This document shows positions 44,316-53,479 of a stretch of DNA of 64,000 nt, in pieces. Under the pieces are notes generated by a model. It was not told the origin of the DNA and did not search any database. It saw only the letters and a program-made list of their open reading frames with translations. Numbering within the stretch: the stretch's first letter is position 1; each line of letters starts with the position of its first letter. The stretch comes from Actinomyces sp. (lineage in GTDB: Bacteria > Actinomycetota > Actinomycetes > Actinomycetales > Actinomycetaceae): assembly GCA_022649165.1 (NCBI GenBank), contig JALCNR010000005.1, positions 86,375 to 150,374 on the forward strand. Direction: 5' to 3'. The translations under genes were made by a program, and so were the position numbers.

Positions 44316-45374
44316 GTGTCGAAGTCCAGTCCGTCCCCCGTCCCGTCGCGCCTCGTACGCGCGGGCGGCGCCGTCACCTGGAGGTTGCGGAGCGGGGCCC
44401 GTGCGCTTCCGGGGCAGTCGCTGGACCCCGCCGACCTGGAGGTTCTCCTGGTCCACCGGCCCCGCTACGGCGACTGGTCCTGGCCCAAGGGGAAGGCCGA
44501 GCTCAACGAGCCCCTGCCCGTCACCGCCGTGCGCGAGGTCGAGGAGGAGACCGGGCAGGTCGTCGCCCTCGGCGCGCCGCTGACGACGCAGCGCTACCGG
44601 CTGGGCTCCGGCCAGACCAAGGAGGTCCACTACTGGGTCGGCACACCCCTCGAAGAGGGGGCGGCGCTGCGCACACGCCGGCCCGTCGAGGGCGCCTCCC
44701 ACCGGGAGATCGACGCGCGACGCTGGGTGTCGCCCTCCCGAGCGCGAGCCCTGCTGACACGCCGCGGGGACCGGCGCCTGCTCACCGAGGTCGTCGCCCG
44801 AGCCGAGTCCGGCACGCTCATCACCTCCGTCGTCGCCCTGCTGCGCCACGCGAAGGCGGTGTCCCGCTCCTCATGGGAGGGGGACGAGGCCGAGCGCCCG
44901 CTGACCCGGCTGGGGGTCCAGCAGGCGATCGACCTGATCGACATGCTCTCCGCCTTCGGGGTGGAGCAGATCGTGAGCTCCCCGTGGCTACGGTGCGCCT
45001 CCACGGTCGGCCCCTACGCCACGGCGGCCGGGCTGGCCGTGGACGCGCGCCCGGAGCTCACCGAGGACGCGGCCGCCTCCGACCCCCTCCCGGCCTCCCG
45101 CGTGATGGAGCAGCTGGCCTCGGGCGCGCCCGCGCCCGTCGTCGTGTGCGCGCACCGGCCCACCCTGCCGGTCCTCATGGAGCCCCTCGCCGCCTGCGCG
45201 CCGACCCGGGTGCAGGCGGATCTGCCCCGGGAGTCGCCGTGGCTGTCCACCGCCGAGATGCTCGTCGCCCACGTGGCCCGCGCCTCGCGCGTGGCCGCGT
45301 CCGCCGGGGACGGCGCCGTGGTGACGGCCGTCGAGCGCCACGCCACGTACACGAAACTCGTCCTGCCCGACTGA
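44316..45374 (+). CDS. NUDIX hydrolase-histidine phosphatase fusion (MutT1-like)
   Basis: The protein has 352 residues. The N half has the NUDIX box 'GKAELNEPLPVTAVREVEEETG' near residue 60 (written in two parts: GKAELNEPLPV and TAVREVEEETGQ), and the C half begins with the RHG phosphatase motif 'ALLRHAKAVSRSSW' near 170, with a later catalytic His in 'VVVCAHRPTLPVL'. Mycobacterial MutT1 has the same fusion and sanitises 8-oxo-GTP and diadenosine compounds. TACCCT lies 7 bases before the GTG start, so it is probably leaderless. Confidence 0.88.
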   Translation: MSKSSPSPVPSRLVRAGGAVTWRLRSGARALPGQSLDPADLEVLLVHRPRYGDWSWPKGKAELNEPLPVTAVREVEEETGQVVALGAPLTTQRYRLGSGQTKEVHYWVGTPLEEGAALRTRRPVEGASHREIDARRWVSPSRARALLTRRGDRRLLTEVVARAESGTLITSVVALLRHAKAVSRSSWEGDEAERPLTRLGVQQAIDLIDMLSAFGVEQIVSSPWLRCASTVGPYATAAGLAVDARPELTEDAAASDPLPASRVMEQLASGAPAPVVVCAHRPTLPVLMEPLAACAPTRVQADLPRESPWLSTAEMLVAHVARASRVAASAGDGAVVTAVERHATYTKLVLPD

Positions 45375-45418
45375 CGCCCTCCGCGGGCCCCCGCGCCCGG
45401 CGGAGGACGGGGCGCAGA

Positions 45419-45451
45419 GGACACGCAGTGTTCACGCCGTGTTCACCGAGG
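45419..45451 (+). promoter_or_regulatory. PHO box upstream of pstS
   Basis: Three consecutive 11-base direct repeats, GGACACGCAGT, GTTCACGCCGT and GTTCACCGAGG, match the PhoP-binding pattern G(G/T)TCAC of Streptomyces. A -10 TAGCGT lies at 45480-45485. PhoR-PhoP would activate pstSCAB at low phosphate. Confidence 0.8.
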
Positions 45452-45553
45452 CCCGGTCTGGGCGTCATCTGCGTTCCCTAGCGTGGCCGTCGCGGCCGGG
45501 GAAACCGGCCTTGACACTGCGCCGCCTGGTGGCGGCAGAACGGAAGATCCTCA

Positions 45554-46696
45554 ATGTCCCACCGTCTCATCCGCTCCGGCGCCCTGAGGTCCAGCGCGAT
45601 CCTGGGCGCCAGCGTGCTGGTGATGTCCCTGGCAGCCTGCGGCTCCAATGATTCCGCCTCGAGCGACTCATCCAGCCCCGCATCCGGCACCGAGTCCGCC
45701 AGCGCGGAGAGCACCGCCGAGCAGCTCTCCGGTTCCCTCGCGGGCGCCGGCGCGACCTCCCAGGAAGCCGCGATGGAGGCATGGAAGGCCGGCTACGCCG
45801 CGCTTCAGCCCGACGTCACCCTGTCCTACGACGCCGTCGGTTCCGGCGCCGGCATCAAGCAGTTCACCGACGGCCAGGTCGCCTGGGCCGGCTCGGACGC
45901 GCCCCTCGAGGATGATGACATCGCCGCGGCGGAGTCCCGCTGCGGGGCTTCCGCCTGGGACCTGCCGGTGTACATCTCCCCGGTCGCCGTGATCTTCAAC
46001 CTCGACGGGATCACCTCGCTCAACCTGGACGCGAAGACGATCGCCGGCATCTTCAACGGAACGATCACGAAGTGGAACGACGCCGCGATCGCCGCGACCA
46101 ACCCCGACGCCACGCTGCCGGACCTGGCCATCACGCCCGTCCACCGCTCCGATGACTCGGGCACCACAGAGAACTTCACCGACTACCTGCACCAGGCCGC
46201 CCCGGACGTGTGGGCCGACGAGGCCGCGAAGGCCTGGCCGATCTCCGGCGGAGAGTCGGCGAACGGCACCTCCGGCGTGGTCCAGGCCGTCACGGCCGGG
46301 CAGGGCGCGATCGGCTACGCGGACGCCTCCCAGGCGGGCTCCCTGGGCACCGCGGCGCTGGAGACCTCCGGCGGGGACTTCGTGTCCTTCTCCAATGAGA
46401 CGGCCGCGAACGCCGCCGACTCGGCGACCACGGTCGAGGGCCGCGACGCCAACGACATCGCGCTGGCCGTCAACCGCGTGCCCGACGATGCGGACTCCTA
46501 CCCGCTGGTGCTGATCTCCTACTCGATCGTCTGCTCGACCTACGAGGATGCGAACGAGGCGGAACTGGTCAAGTCCTTCGTCGGCTACCAGGTCTCCGAG
46601 GAGGGACAGGAGCAGGCCTCCCAGGCCGCCGGTTCGGCCCCGCTCAGCGACACGCTGCGCGAGAAGGTGCAGACCGCGCTGGACGCCATCAAGTGA
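45554..46696 (+). CDS. pstS: Phosphate-binding lipoprotein PstS
   Basis: The protein has 380 residues. A signal ends in the lipobox 'SLAACGSNDSA' (Cys about 25). 'LAGAGATSQEAAMEAWKAGY', 'YDAVGSGAGIKQFTDGQVAWAGSDAPL' and 'HRSDDSGTTENFTDYL' are the phosphate-binding motifs of the family. 'GQGAIGYADAS' and the C-terminal 'GSAPLSDTL' complete the fold. A Ser-rich linker follows the lipid anchor. It is the first gene of pstSCAB, with a PHO box about 100 bases upstream. Confidence 0.96.
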   Translation: MSHRLIRSGALRSSAILGASVLVMSLAACGSNDSASSDSSSPASGTESASAESTAEQLSGSLAGAGATSQEAAMEAWKAGYAALQPDVTLSYDAVGSGAGIKQFTDGQVAWAGSDAPLEDDDIAAAESRCGASAWDLPVYISPVAVIFNLDGITSLNLDAKTIAGIFNGTITKWNDAAIAATNPDATLPDLAITPVHRSDDSGTTENFTDYLHQAAPDVWADEAAKAWPISGGESANGTSGVVQAVTAGQGAIGYADASQAGSLGTAALETSGGDFVSFSNETAANAADSATTVEGRDANDIALAVNRVPDDADSYPLVLISYSIVCSTYEDANEAELVKSFVGYQVSEEGQEQASQAAGSAPLSDTLREKVQTALDAIK

Positions 46697-46770
46697 TCAC
46701 ATCCGAGGAGCCGGCGGCGGGCGCGCGGAAGCGCCCCGCCGCCGGCCCACCGGCGTCAGGAGGCAGTGCG

Positions 46771-47811
46771 ATGCCATCAGCAGGGACGCCCTCGTCGATC
46801 GCGGGGGAGGGGGAGGCCGCCCGCCTCGTGGAGGCTCGGACGGACCGCGCGGACACGGCCCCGCGCACGTGGACGGGGGAGTCGCGGGGGACCGGGAAGA
46901 CCGGCAACATCATCTTCGGCTCCCTGTCCACCGCAGCCGCGGTCCTCATCCTGTGCACGCTCGCCGCCGTCGCGATCTTCCTCATCATCGAGGCGTGGCC
47001 GGCCCTGTCCGACACCACGCAGGTCTTCAACACGGCGGGATCCTCCGACGCGGTCTCGATCTGGCGGTTCACACTGCCGCAGGTGTTCGGCACCGTCCTC
47101 GGGGCGGCGCTGGCCATGGTGATCGCCGTGCCGGTCTCCATCGGGATCGCGCTGTTCATCAGCCACTACGCGCCCCGGCGCCTGGCACAGGGGCTCGGAT
47201 ACCTGGTCGACCTGCTGGCCGCGATCCCCTCGGTCGTCTACGGGCTGTGGGGCGCGATCTGGCTGGTGCCCAAGCTCGTTCCGATCTACACGTGGCTCGG
47301 CGCCCACCTGGGATGGTTCCCCCTCTTCGGCGGTACCGCCTCGCCGACGGGGCGGGTCATGGCCTCCGTCGCCCTGATCCTGGCCGTCATGATCCTGCCG
47401 ATCATCACGTCCGTCTCCCGCGAGGTCTTCCTGCAGACGCCGCCCCTCCACGAGGAGGCCGCGCTGGCGCTGGGCGCGACGCGCTGGGAGATGGTGCGCA
47501 TGGCCGTGCTGCCCTTCGGGCGCTCGGGGATCATCTCCGCCTCGATGCTCGGCCTCGGCCGCGCCCTGGGGGAGACGATGGCCGTCGTCATGGTGCTGTC
47601 GGTCGGCTCCACGTACTCCTGGCACGTCCTCGAGGCCGGCCGCCACTCGACGATCGCGGCGAACATCGCCCTGCAGTTCCCCGAGTCGACGGGAATCAAC
47701 ACGTCGGCCCTCATCGCCACGGGCCTGGCCCTCTTCGCCATCACGATGATCGTCAACTCGATCGCGCGGTGGATCGTCTCGCGCCACGCCGAATTCTCAG
47801 GAGCGAACTGA
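46771..47811 (+). CDS. pstC: Phosphate ABC transporter permease PstC
   Basis: The protein has 346 residues. ATG 46771 has AGGAGG 7 bases upstream and is preferred over the GTG at 46693, which overlaps the pstS stop and would add 26 residues. A soluble N terminus of about 50 residues precedes six membrane helices. 'LLAAIPSVVYGLWGAIWLVP' and the coupling motif 'EEAALALGATRWEMVRMAVLPFGRSGIISASMLGLGRALGETMAV' are typical (the latter beginning EEAALALGATRW). It pairs with PstA in the membrane. Confidence 0.95.
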   Translation: MPSAGTPSSIAGEGEAARLVEARTDRADTAPRTWTGESRGTGKTGNIIFGSLSTAAAVLILCTLAAVAIFLIIEAWPALSDTTQVFNTAGSSDAVSIWRFTLPQVFGTVLGAALAMVIAVPVSIGIALFISHYAPRRLAQGLGYLVDLLAAIPSVVYGLWGAIWLVPKLVPIYTWLGAHLGWFPLFGGTASPTGRVMASVALILAVMILPIITSVSREVFLQTPPLHEEAALALGATRWEMVRMAVLPFGRSGIISASMLGLGRALGETMAVVMVLSVGSTYSWHVLEAGRHSTIAANIALQFPESTGINTSALIATGLALFAITMIVNSIARWIVSRHAEFSGAN

Positions 47812-48779
47812 TGAGCGCACCGAGCGCACCGGGCACCGCGGCCGCTCCGGGGGCGCGGACCTTCCTCCAGCCGGCGGACCCGGGATGGGAACGGCGGCGG
47901 GCGGTGACGGACTGGGTCGCCAGGATCGCCGTGTACACCGCGTTCGCCCTCGCCATGATCCCGCTGGTTTCGCTGGTGTGGACGGTCCTCTCGAACGGGT
48001 ACCGGCGCCTCACCTGGAGCTTCCTGACCTCGGACATGGTGGGCCTGTTCGGCGGGATGGCCGGAGGGGGCATCGCCCACGCCATCACGGGGACGCTGCT
48101 CATCACCCTGTGGGCGACGCTGATCTCGGCGCCGATCGGCCTGTTCACCGCCATCTACCTGGTCGAGTACGGACAGGGGCGGCCGCTGGCACGTGCCACG
48201 ACCTTCTTCGTCGACGTCATGACGGGCATCCCCTCCATCGTCGCCGGACTGTTCTCCGCCGCCGTCTTCACGCTCGCGGTCGGCTCGGGCTACCGCGCCG
48301 GCATCATGGGCGCCGTCGCGCTGTCGGTCCTCATGGTCCCCACGGTGGTGCGCTCCTCGGAGGAGATGCTGCGCCTGGTGCCCAACGAGCTGCGCGAGGC
48401 GGCCTACGCGCTGGGCGTGCCCAAGTGGCGCGTCGTGGTGCGGGTGGTGCTGCGCACCTCGGCGGCGGGGATCACGACCTCGATCATGCTGGCCATCGCC
48501 CGCGTCATCGGGGAGACGGCGCCGCTGCTCATGACGGTCGGCTTCATCGAGAAGATGAACGCCGACGTCTTCGACGGGCGCATGACGACGCTGCCCGTCT
48601 ACGTCTACCGGCAGTACTCGCAGGGCCTGGCCACCTGCCGCGCAGGCGTCGAGGGCTGTGTGACGACGATCAACTACGAACGCGCCTGGGCCGCGGCCCT
48701 GGTGCTCATCCTGCTGGTCATGCTGCTGAACCTCATCGCCCGGCTCATCGCCCGGGCGTTCGCCCCGAAGGGCAGATAG
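47811..48779 (+). CDS. pstA: Phosphate ABC transporter permease PstA
   Basis: The protein has 322 residues with six predicted membrane helices. Its ATG overlaps the pstC stop (TGATG). 'VDVMTGIPSIVAGLFSAAVF' and the coupling motif 'LREAAYALGVPKWRVVVRVVLRTSAAGITT' (from LREAAYALG) identify it, and 'ARVIGETAPLLMTVGF' is conserved. A 29-residue Pro/Ala-rich N terminus precedes the first helix. Confidence 0.95.
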   Translation: MSAPSAPGTAAAPGARTFLQPADPGWERRRAVTDWVARIAVYTAFALAMIPLVSLVWTVLSNGYRRLTWSFLTSDMVGLFGGMAGGGIAHAITGTLLITLWATLISAPIGLFTAIYLVEYGQGRPLARATTFFVDVMTGIPSIVAGLFSAAVFTLAVGSGYRAGIMGAVALSVLMVPTVVRSSEEMLRLVPNELREAAYALGVPKWRVVVRVVLRTSAAGITTSIMLAIARVIGETAPLLMTVGFIEKMNADVFDGRMTTLPVYVYRQYSQGLATCRAGVEGCVTTINYERAWAAALVLILLVMLLNLIARLIARAFAPKGR

Positions 48780-48788
48780 GACCCCGTC

Positions 48789-49580
48789 ATGACGACCCAC
48801 ACGTCGAACCGCCTGGAGATCCGCAACGAGTCCATCTACTACGGCGACTTCCTCGCCGTCGAAGATGTCTCCGTCTCCATCCCCTCCCACGCGATCACCG
48901 CGCTGATCGGGCCCTCGGGCTGCGGGAAGTCGACGTTCCTGCGCACGCTGAACCGGATGCACGAGGCGATCCCGGGCGCGCGCGTGGAGGGCACGGTCCT
49001 GCTGGACGGCACCGACATCTACGGCGCGGGCATCGACCCCGTCCAGGTGCGCCGCCACGTCGGCATGGTGTTCCAGCGCCCCAACCCGTTCCCGACGATG
49101 TCGATCCGCGACAACGTCCTGGCCGGCGTCAAGCTCAACTCCCGGCGCATGTCGAAGTCCGCGGAGGACGAGCTGGTGGAGGAGTCCCTGCGCGGCGCCA
49201 ACCTGTGGAACGAGGTCAAGGACCGCCTGGGACGGCCCGGATCCTCCCTGTCCGGGGGGCAGCAGCAGCGTCTGTGCATCGCGCGCGCCATCGCGGTGGC
49301 CCCGGAGGTCCTGCTCATGGACGAACCCTGCTCGGCCCTGGACCCCATCTCCACGCTCGCCATCGAGGACCTCATGAACGAGCTGAAGGAGGACTACACG
49401 ATCGTCATCGTCACCCACAACATGCAGCAGGCGGCCCGCGTGTCCGACCGGACGGGTTTCTTCAACCTGGAGGCCACGGGCAAGCCGGGCCGTCTGGTCG
49501 AGTTCGACGACACGACGACGATCTTCTCCCACCCCTCCCAGCAGGCGACCGAGGACTATATCTCCGGCCGCTTCGGGTGA
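48789..49580 (+). CDS. pstB: Phosphate ABC transporter ATPase PstB
   Basis: The protein has 263 residues. Walker A 'GPSGCGKST' is near 44, '[16 protein letters not shown]' is the family-specific Q-loop region, the signature is '[15 protein letters not shown]', Walker B is '[15 protein letters not shown]', and the H-loop is '[10 protein letters not shown]'. All are canonical. It ends the pst operon; no phoU follows in the window. Confidence 0.97.
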   Translation: MTTHTSNRLEIRNESIYYGDFLAVEDVSVSIPSHAITALIGPSGCGKSTFLRTLNRMHEAIPGARVEGTVLLDGTDIYGAGIDPVQVRRHVGMVFQRPNPFPTMSIRDNVLAGVKLNSRRMSKSAEDELVEESLRGANLWNEVKDRLGRPGSSLSGGQQQRLCIARAIAVAPEVLLMDEPCSALDPISTLAIEDLMNELKEDYTIVIVTHNMQQAARVSDRTGFFNLEATGKPGRLVEFDDTTTIFSHPSQQATEDYISGRFG

Positions 49581-49619
49581 GCCGCGGGGCAGGGCCGGCT
49601 CGGGCGTAGGGTCGACGCC

Positions 49620-51335
49620 GTGGACGTGATCTCCCAGTACTTCGCGGCCGGCGCGACCCGCGTCGAGGTCCCCGGCCGTTCCCGCGCCACCGCCGATACG
49701 GCGGTGACGCCCCGGTACGACGGGACCATCCCAGACCAGGGCTTCTGCATCCACTACGAGAGCGCGGGGATCGTCGTCGACCACGCGGACGACGCGGGGC
49801 TGGCGGCGGCCCTGGACGCCGTGGAGCTGCTGAACGAGGACGCCTCCTTCGAGACGGCCCTCGAGGTGCGCGACGCGCCGGTGTTCCCCACGCGGGCCTA
49901 TCTCATGGACATGTCGGGGGACCGGATCCTCTCCTGGGACGGGTTCGTCCGCATCGTCGAGATGCTGGAGACCCTGCGGTTCAACCAGCTCGAACTGCGG
50001 GTGGGCCACGCCTTCGCCTACCGCGACCAGGACGTCGTGTGGGAGGGAGCGTCCCCGCTGACGCCCGCCCAGCTGCACCGCATCGAGGCGCTGTGCCAGA
50101 GCCACGGCATCCGCCTGGTGCTGGCCATCGAGCCGCTGACCCACTGGGAGCGCTGGCTGTCCCATCCCGAGTACGCCTGGCGCGCCGAACTGCCGCAGGG
50201 GCGCCTGTCCGGGGACGGGACGCGCCGTCGGATCCCCCCCTCGGAGCTGGCCGCGACGCCCGACAACGCGCATTTCGTCGCGGGGCTCGTCGAGCAGCTG
50301 ACCGCCACCCTGTCCGGGCGGCGCATCAACATCGGCGGGCACTCGACCCGGGAGCTCGGGCGGGGGCGCTCCCGCCGCCTCGTCGAGCGGCGCGGCCTGG
50401 AGGCGGTGGCGCTGGACTTCATCGCCCACGCCACCGTCGCCCTGGAGCGCCACGGCACCGTCGGCGAGATGTGGGCGGACCTTGTCAGCGAGGATCCCGC
50501 GCTGCTCGCGCAGGTCCCCGCCCAGGTCACGCCCGTCGTACGATGCTCGGGTCCCGAGAGGTTCGCCGAGGCCGGAGGCGTGCTGGCCCGGTCGCGCCGC
50601 TCGTTCTGGGTCGCCCCGGGGACCGGATCGTGGAACACGCTGTGCGGGCGCAGCCGGCAGGCCGTGGACAACGTCGACGACGCCGTCACGTGGGGCGTGG
50701 CCTCAGGGGCTTCGGGACTGCTGCTGACCTCCTGGGCGGGGCGCGGGCATTGGGCGCCGGAGGCGCTCAACCTGCCCGCGATGGTCGAGGCCGCGGTGCG
50801 AGCCTGGCGCGGGGACGGCCCGGGGGAGGATCTCGGCCCGCTGCTGGGCGCCCTGGTCCCCGAGGACGTGGCGGCCGCCCTGCTGCGCCTGGGAGACGTG
50901 CCCGAGGCGGCGCCGCTGCCGCCGACCGTGCGCAACACGGACCTGACGTGGGAGGCGCTGCGCACGGGCGGGCATCTGCCGCCGGAGTGGGGCGTCGGCG
51001 CCGAGCGGGTCGATGCGGCTCGGCAGGTGGTCCGCGATGTCCGGCGCATCCTCGACTCCGGCCCCGGAGGGGCGGGACCCGGCGGGACGGGCGCGCTTCC
51101 GCGCGCGCAGGTGCGGTTGTGCGCCGACCTGTGCGACTTCGGGCTGACCCTGGTCGACGTCGCGCAGGGGCGCTCGCGGGCGGCCGAGGCCGATCTGCGC
51201 GGCCGCTGGGACCTGCTGGTCGCCCGGCACCGCGAGCTGTGGCTGGCCACCGCCCGCGAGGGCGGCCTGGAGCACTCCCTGTCCCTGCTGGACCCCCTCG
51301 GCGCCGCCGGGGAGGCCGCGGCGCGGGCGCGCTGA
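49620..51335 (+). CDS. GH20-like glycoside hydrolase homologue, probably inactive
   Basis: The protein has 571 residues. 'FPTRAYLMDMSGDRILSWDGFVRIVEMLETLRFNQLELRVGH' resembles the start of a GH20 beta-N-acetylhexosaminidase barrel, preceded by a small N-terminal domain as in that family. Where the catalytic Asp-Glu would be expected (family wording 'HIGxDE'), the sequence reads 'INIGGHSTREL', with His241-Ser242. If this alignment is right, the protein cannot act by the usual substrate-assisted mechanism. There is no signal peptide, so it is cytoplasmic. TAGGGT is 7 bases before GTG 49620, indicating a leaderless message. The C-terminal 200 residues are helical and unassigned. Confidence 0.6.
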   Translation: MDVISQYFAAGATRVEVPGRSRATADTAVTPRYDGTIPDQGFCIHYESAGIVVDHADDAGLAAALDAVELLNEDASFETALEVRDAPVFPTRAYLMDMSGDRILSWDGFVRIVEMLETLRFNQLELRVGHAFAYRDQDVVWEGASPLTPAQLHRIEALCQSHGIRLVLAIEPLTHWERWLSHPEYAWRAELPQGRLSGDGTRRRIPPSELAATPDNAHFVAGLVEQLTATLSGRRINIGGHSTRELGRGRSRRLVERRGLEAVALDFIAHATVALERHGTVGEMWADLVSEDPALLAQVPAQVTPVVRCSGPERFAEAGGVLARSRRSFWVAPGTGSWNTLCGRSRQAVDNVDDAVTWGVASGASGLLLTSWAGRGHWAPEALNLPAMVEAAVRAWRGDGPGEDLGPLLGALVPEDVAAALLRLGDVPEAAPLPPTVRNTDLTWEALRTGGHLPPEWGVGAERVDAARQVVRDVRRILDSGPGGAGPGGTGALPRAQVRLCADLCDFGLTLVDVAQGRSRAAEADLRGRWDLLVARHRELWLATAREGGLEHSLSLLDPLGAAGEAAARAR

Positions 51336-51371
51336 CGGCGGCCGCCGTGCCCGAGCCCACAGCGGCGCGTG

Positions 51372-51400
51372 TTGGCCCGTCCGGCGCCATCGCGTAGACT
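51372..51400 (+). promoter_or_regulatory. rplJ promoter
   Basis: TTGGCC (51372-51377) and TAGACT (51395-51400) have ideal 17-base spacing. It drives the rplJ leader and rplJL. Confidence 0.65.
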
Positions 51401-51406
51401 CGGAGG

Positions 51407-51605
51407 CGCCAAAGACCGTCGGCCATCCGTTTCGGGATCCAAGCGCGAGAGCGACCGGCGCAGGTGAGTGACCATCGACCCCGTCGCGCGGGTACGCCGG
51501 CGGGTGGGGTGGGAACGGACTTCCGGGCCCGGCACGAACCTGCGTGCCGGGCTCTTCTGTTTGTCCCGGATCGGATGCGGCGGTCCTCACATCGGAAGGA
51601 GGACC
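51407..51605 (+). ncRNA. Ribosomal protein L10 leader (autoregulatory 5' UTR)
   Basis: About 200 untranslated bases precede rplJ. They contain a perfect 10-bp hairpin, GCCCGGCACG with its complement and loop AACCTG (51527-51552), followed by TCTTCTGTTTGT, an attenuator-like arrangement. Position fits the L10 leader, in which the L10-L12 complex represses its own synthesis. Exact family assignment needs a covariance model. Confidence 0.65.
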
Positions 51606-52127
51606 ATGGCGAGGTCTGACAAGGTGGCTGCCGTTGCGGCGCTCACGGAGCAGTTCCGTGGGTCCAGCGCGGTGCTGCTCACTGAGTATCGTGGCCTGAC
51701 CGTCAAGCAGCTCAAGAAGCTGCGTCGCGGCCTGGGCGAAGACGCGAGCTACGCCGTGGTGAAGAACACGCTGGCCACGCTGGCGGCCAAGGAGGTCGGT
51801 CTCGACTTCCTGGAATCGGACCTCAACGGTCCGACCGCCATCGCCTTCGTCACGGGCGAGCCCGTCGAGGCCGCCAAGACGCTGCGTGATTTCGCCAAGG
51901 AGAATCCGGCGCTGGTGCTGAAGTCCGGCGCCATGGACGGCGCGCCGCTGTCCGCAGATGCCGTGAGGAAACTGGCTGATCTGGAGTCCCGCGAGGTGCT
52001 GCTGGCCAAGGCCGCCGGCGTCCTCAAGGCCAAGATCTCCCAGGCTGCGTACGCGTTCACCGCGCTCCCGTCGAAGACGGTGCGCACCATCGACGCTCTT
52101 CGCGACAAGCAGGAGCAGGCGGCCTGA
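51606..52127 (+). CDS. rplJ: Ribosomal protein L10
   Basis: The protein has 173 residues. GGAAGGAGG precedes ATG 51606. 'MARSDKVAAVAALTEQFRGSSAVLLTEYRGLTVKQLKKLRRGL' is the typical N terminus, followed by 'YAVVKNTLATLAA', and the C-terminal helix 'KTVRTIDALRDKQEQAA' binds L7/L12 dimers. It forms the ribosome stalk base and with L12 represses its own leader. Confidence 0.97.
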   Translation: MARSDKVAAVAALTEQFRGSSAVLLTEYRGLTVKQLKKLRRGLGEDASYAVVKNTLATLAAKEVGLDFLESDLNGPTAIAFVTGEPVEAAKTLRDFAKENPALVLKSGAMDGAPLSADAVRKLADLESREVLLAKAAGVLKAKISQAAYAFTALPSKTVRTIDALRDKQEQAA

Positions 52128-52221
52128 CACGACAGGCCCTGCTGCGCGCCCTCCGGGTCGCGCGGCGGATCGAATCACCACTCTGCTCGTGTAGCAGGCC
52201 CAACAAGGAAGGATGCCAATC

Positions 52222-52608
52222 ATGGCCAAGCTCTCCACTGACGAGCTTCTGGATGCTTTCAAGGAAATGACCCTCATCGAGCTGTCTGACTTCGTCAAGG
52301 CGTTCGAGGAGACCTTCGACGTCACCGCCGCGGCTCCGGCCGCCGTGGCCGTCGCCGCCGCCCCCGCCGCTGGCGATGCCGAGGCCGAGGAGGAGAAGAC
52401 CGAGTTCGAGGTCGTCCTGGAGTCGGCCGGCGATAAGAAGGTCGCCGTCATCAAGGCCGTCAAGGCCCTCACCGGCCTCGGCCTCAAGGAGGCCAAGGAG
52501 CTCGTCGACGGCGCGCCCTCGACCGTCCTTGAGAACGCCAAGAAGGACGACGCCGAGAAGGCCAAGGCTGAGATCGAGGAGGCCGGCGGCACCGTCACCC
52601 TCAAGTGA
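52222..52608 (+). CDS. rplL: Ribosomal protein L7/L12
   Basis: The protein has 128 residues. AAGGAAGG lies 9 bases before ATG 52222. '[34 protein letters not shown]' is the dimer domain, an Ala/Pro/Glu hinge follows, and '[42 protein letters not shown]' is the factor-binding C domain. It recruits translation GTPases to the stalk. 94 bases separate it from rplJ. Confidence 0.98.
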   Translation: MAKLSTDELLDAFKEMTLIELSDFVKAFEETFDVTAAAPAAVAVAAAPAAGDAEAEEEKTEFEVVLESAGDKKVAVIKAVKALTGLGLKEAKELVDGAPSTVLENAKKDDAEKAKAEIEEAGGTVTLK

Positions 52609-52669
52609 CGCCGCCGCCTGAGCCCGCGTGCGCCTGACGGCGCGGGCGAGGCTCGGCGCTTCCGACGCG

Positions 52670-52701
52670 AACCCCCGCGGACCCTGTGGTCCCCGGGGGT
52701 T
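52670..52701 (+). terminator. rplJL terminator
   Basis: The hairpin has an 8-bp outer stem (AACCCCCG/CGGGGGTT), one C-C mismatch, a 5-bp inner stem (GGACC/GGTCC) and loop CTGT. CCGTCATCTT follows. It lies 62 bases after rplL. Confidence 0.85.
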
Positions 52702-52797
52702 CCGTCATCTTCCCCTCTATCCCCCGCGGGTGCCGCGCAGCGCAATGCGCCGGCAGCCCGGGCCGCCGGCCCCGCGGCCCGGTCCACCCGCGCGTCC

Positions 52798-53466
52798 TCA
52801 CGGGCCGGGGGAGGAGTCAGCCAGCAGGACGGCGGTTCCGGCGACAATGAGGGCGACGCCGGCGTCGAAGTCCCGATCCCCGTCGGCGTCCGGCCCTCGG
52901 GCGGAGGCGGCGGCCTCCGCGATCACTCCCGCCCGGCGGGCGGCCGCGCGCTGCTGCTCGTGGAACGTCGCGCCGATGGCGAAGTGGCCCAGGGTGGCGG
53001 CGACGGTGGCGATGATGCGCGGAGAGGCGCCAGCGGAGGCGAGCGCGGGTGTGATCCAGTCGGCCAGGGGCAGACGGACGAGGCCGAGCGCCAGGGAGCT
53101 CGAGACCACCTCGGCGCCATCGCGGTGGGCGAGCAGGCGGTCGCGCAGAGCTCCTGCGGCCCGACGGAGCGCATCCTCCCATCCTCCGGAGGAGGGCCGC
53201 CGAGCGGCCGCGGGTTCGGACGCCACCAGATCGCCGGAGCCGCGGAGGATCTCCCGCGACAGGGCGGCCAGCAGCGTCTGCTTGTCGGCGACATGCCAGT
53301 AGAGCGCGGACGGCTGGACGCCGAGGTCCTGGGCGAGGCGGCGCATCGTCAGCCCCTCCAGCCCGCGGCGGTCGAGCAGGCGCATGGCGGCGGCCAGGAC
53401 GTCCCCGCGCGAGTGGCGGGTGGAGGAGGCCGGCGCCGGTCGGGTGGAGCGCTGGACGTCGGACAC
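52798..53466 (-). CDS. bioQ: TetR-family biotin regulator BioQ
   Basis: The protein has 222 residues. The helix-turn-helix is 'LDRRGLEGLTMRRLAQDLGVQPSALYWHVADKQTLLAAL' at about 32-70, of the TetR_N type. The ligand domain is Ala-rich. It is divergent from bioY, and the shared gap holds two TGAAC-N3-GTTCA palindromes, matching the TGAAC-N3-GTTAC site known for corynebacterial and mycobacterial BioQ. TATAGT is 6 bases before GTG 53466, so it is probably leaderless and autorepressed. The name rests on operator and neighbour. Confidence 0.8.
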   Translation of the reverse strand: MSDVQRSTRPAPASSTRHSRGDVLAAAMRLLDRRGLEGLTMRRLAQDLGVQPSALYWHVADKQTLLAALSREILRGSGDLVASEPAAARRPSSGGWEDALRRAAGALRDRLLAHRDGAEVVSSSLALGLVRLPLADWITPALASAGASPRIIATVAATLGHFAIGATFHEQQRAAARRAGVIAEAAASARGPDADGDRDFDAGVALIVAGTAVLLADSSPGP

Positions 53467-53479
53467 GGGTCCACTATAG

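Noticed and set aside
46693..46770. GTG 46693 as the pstC start, overlapping the pstS stop
   Set aside because: ATG 46771 has an AGGAGG at ideal distance and the extra 26 residues are not conserved in type.
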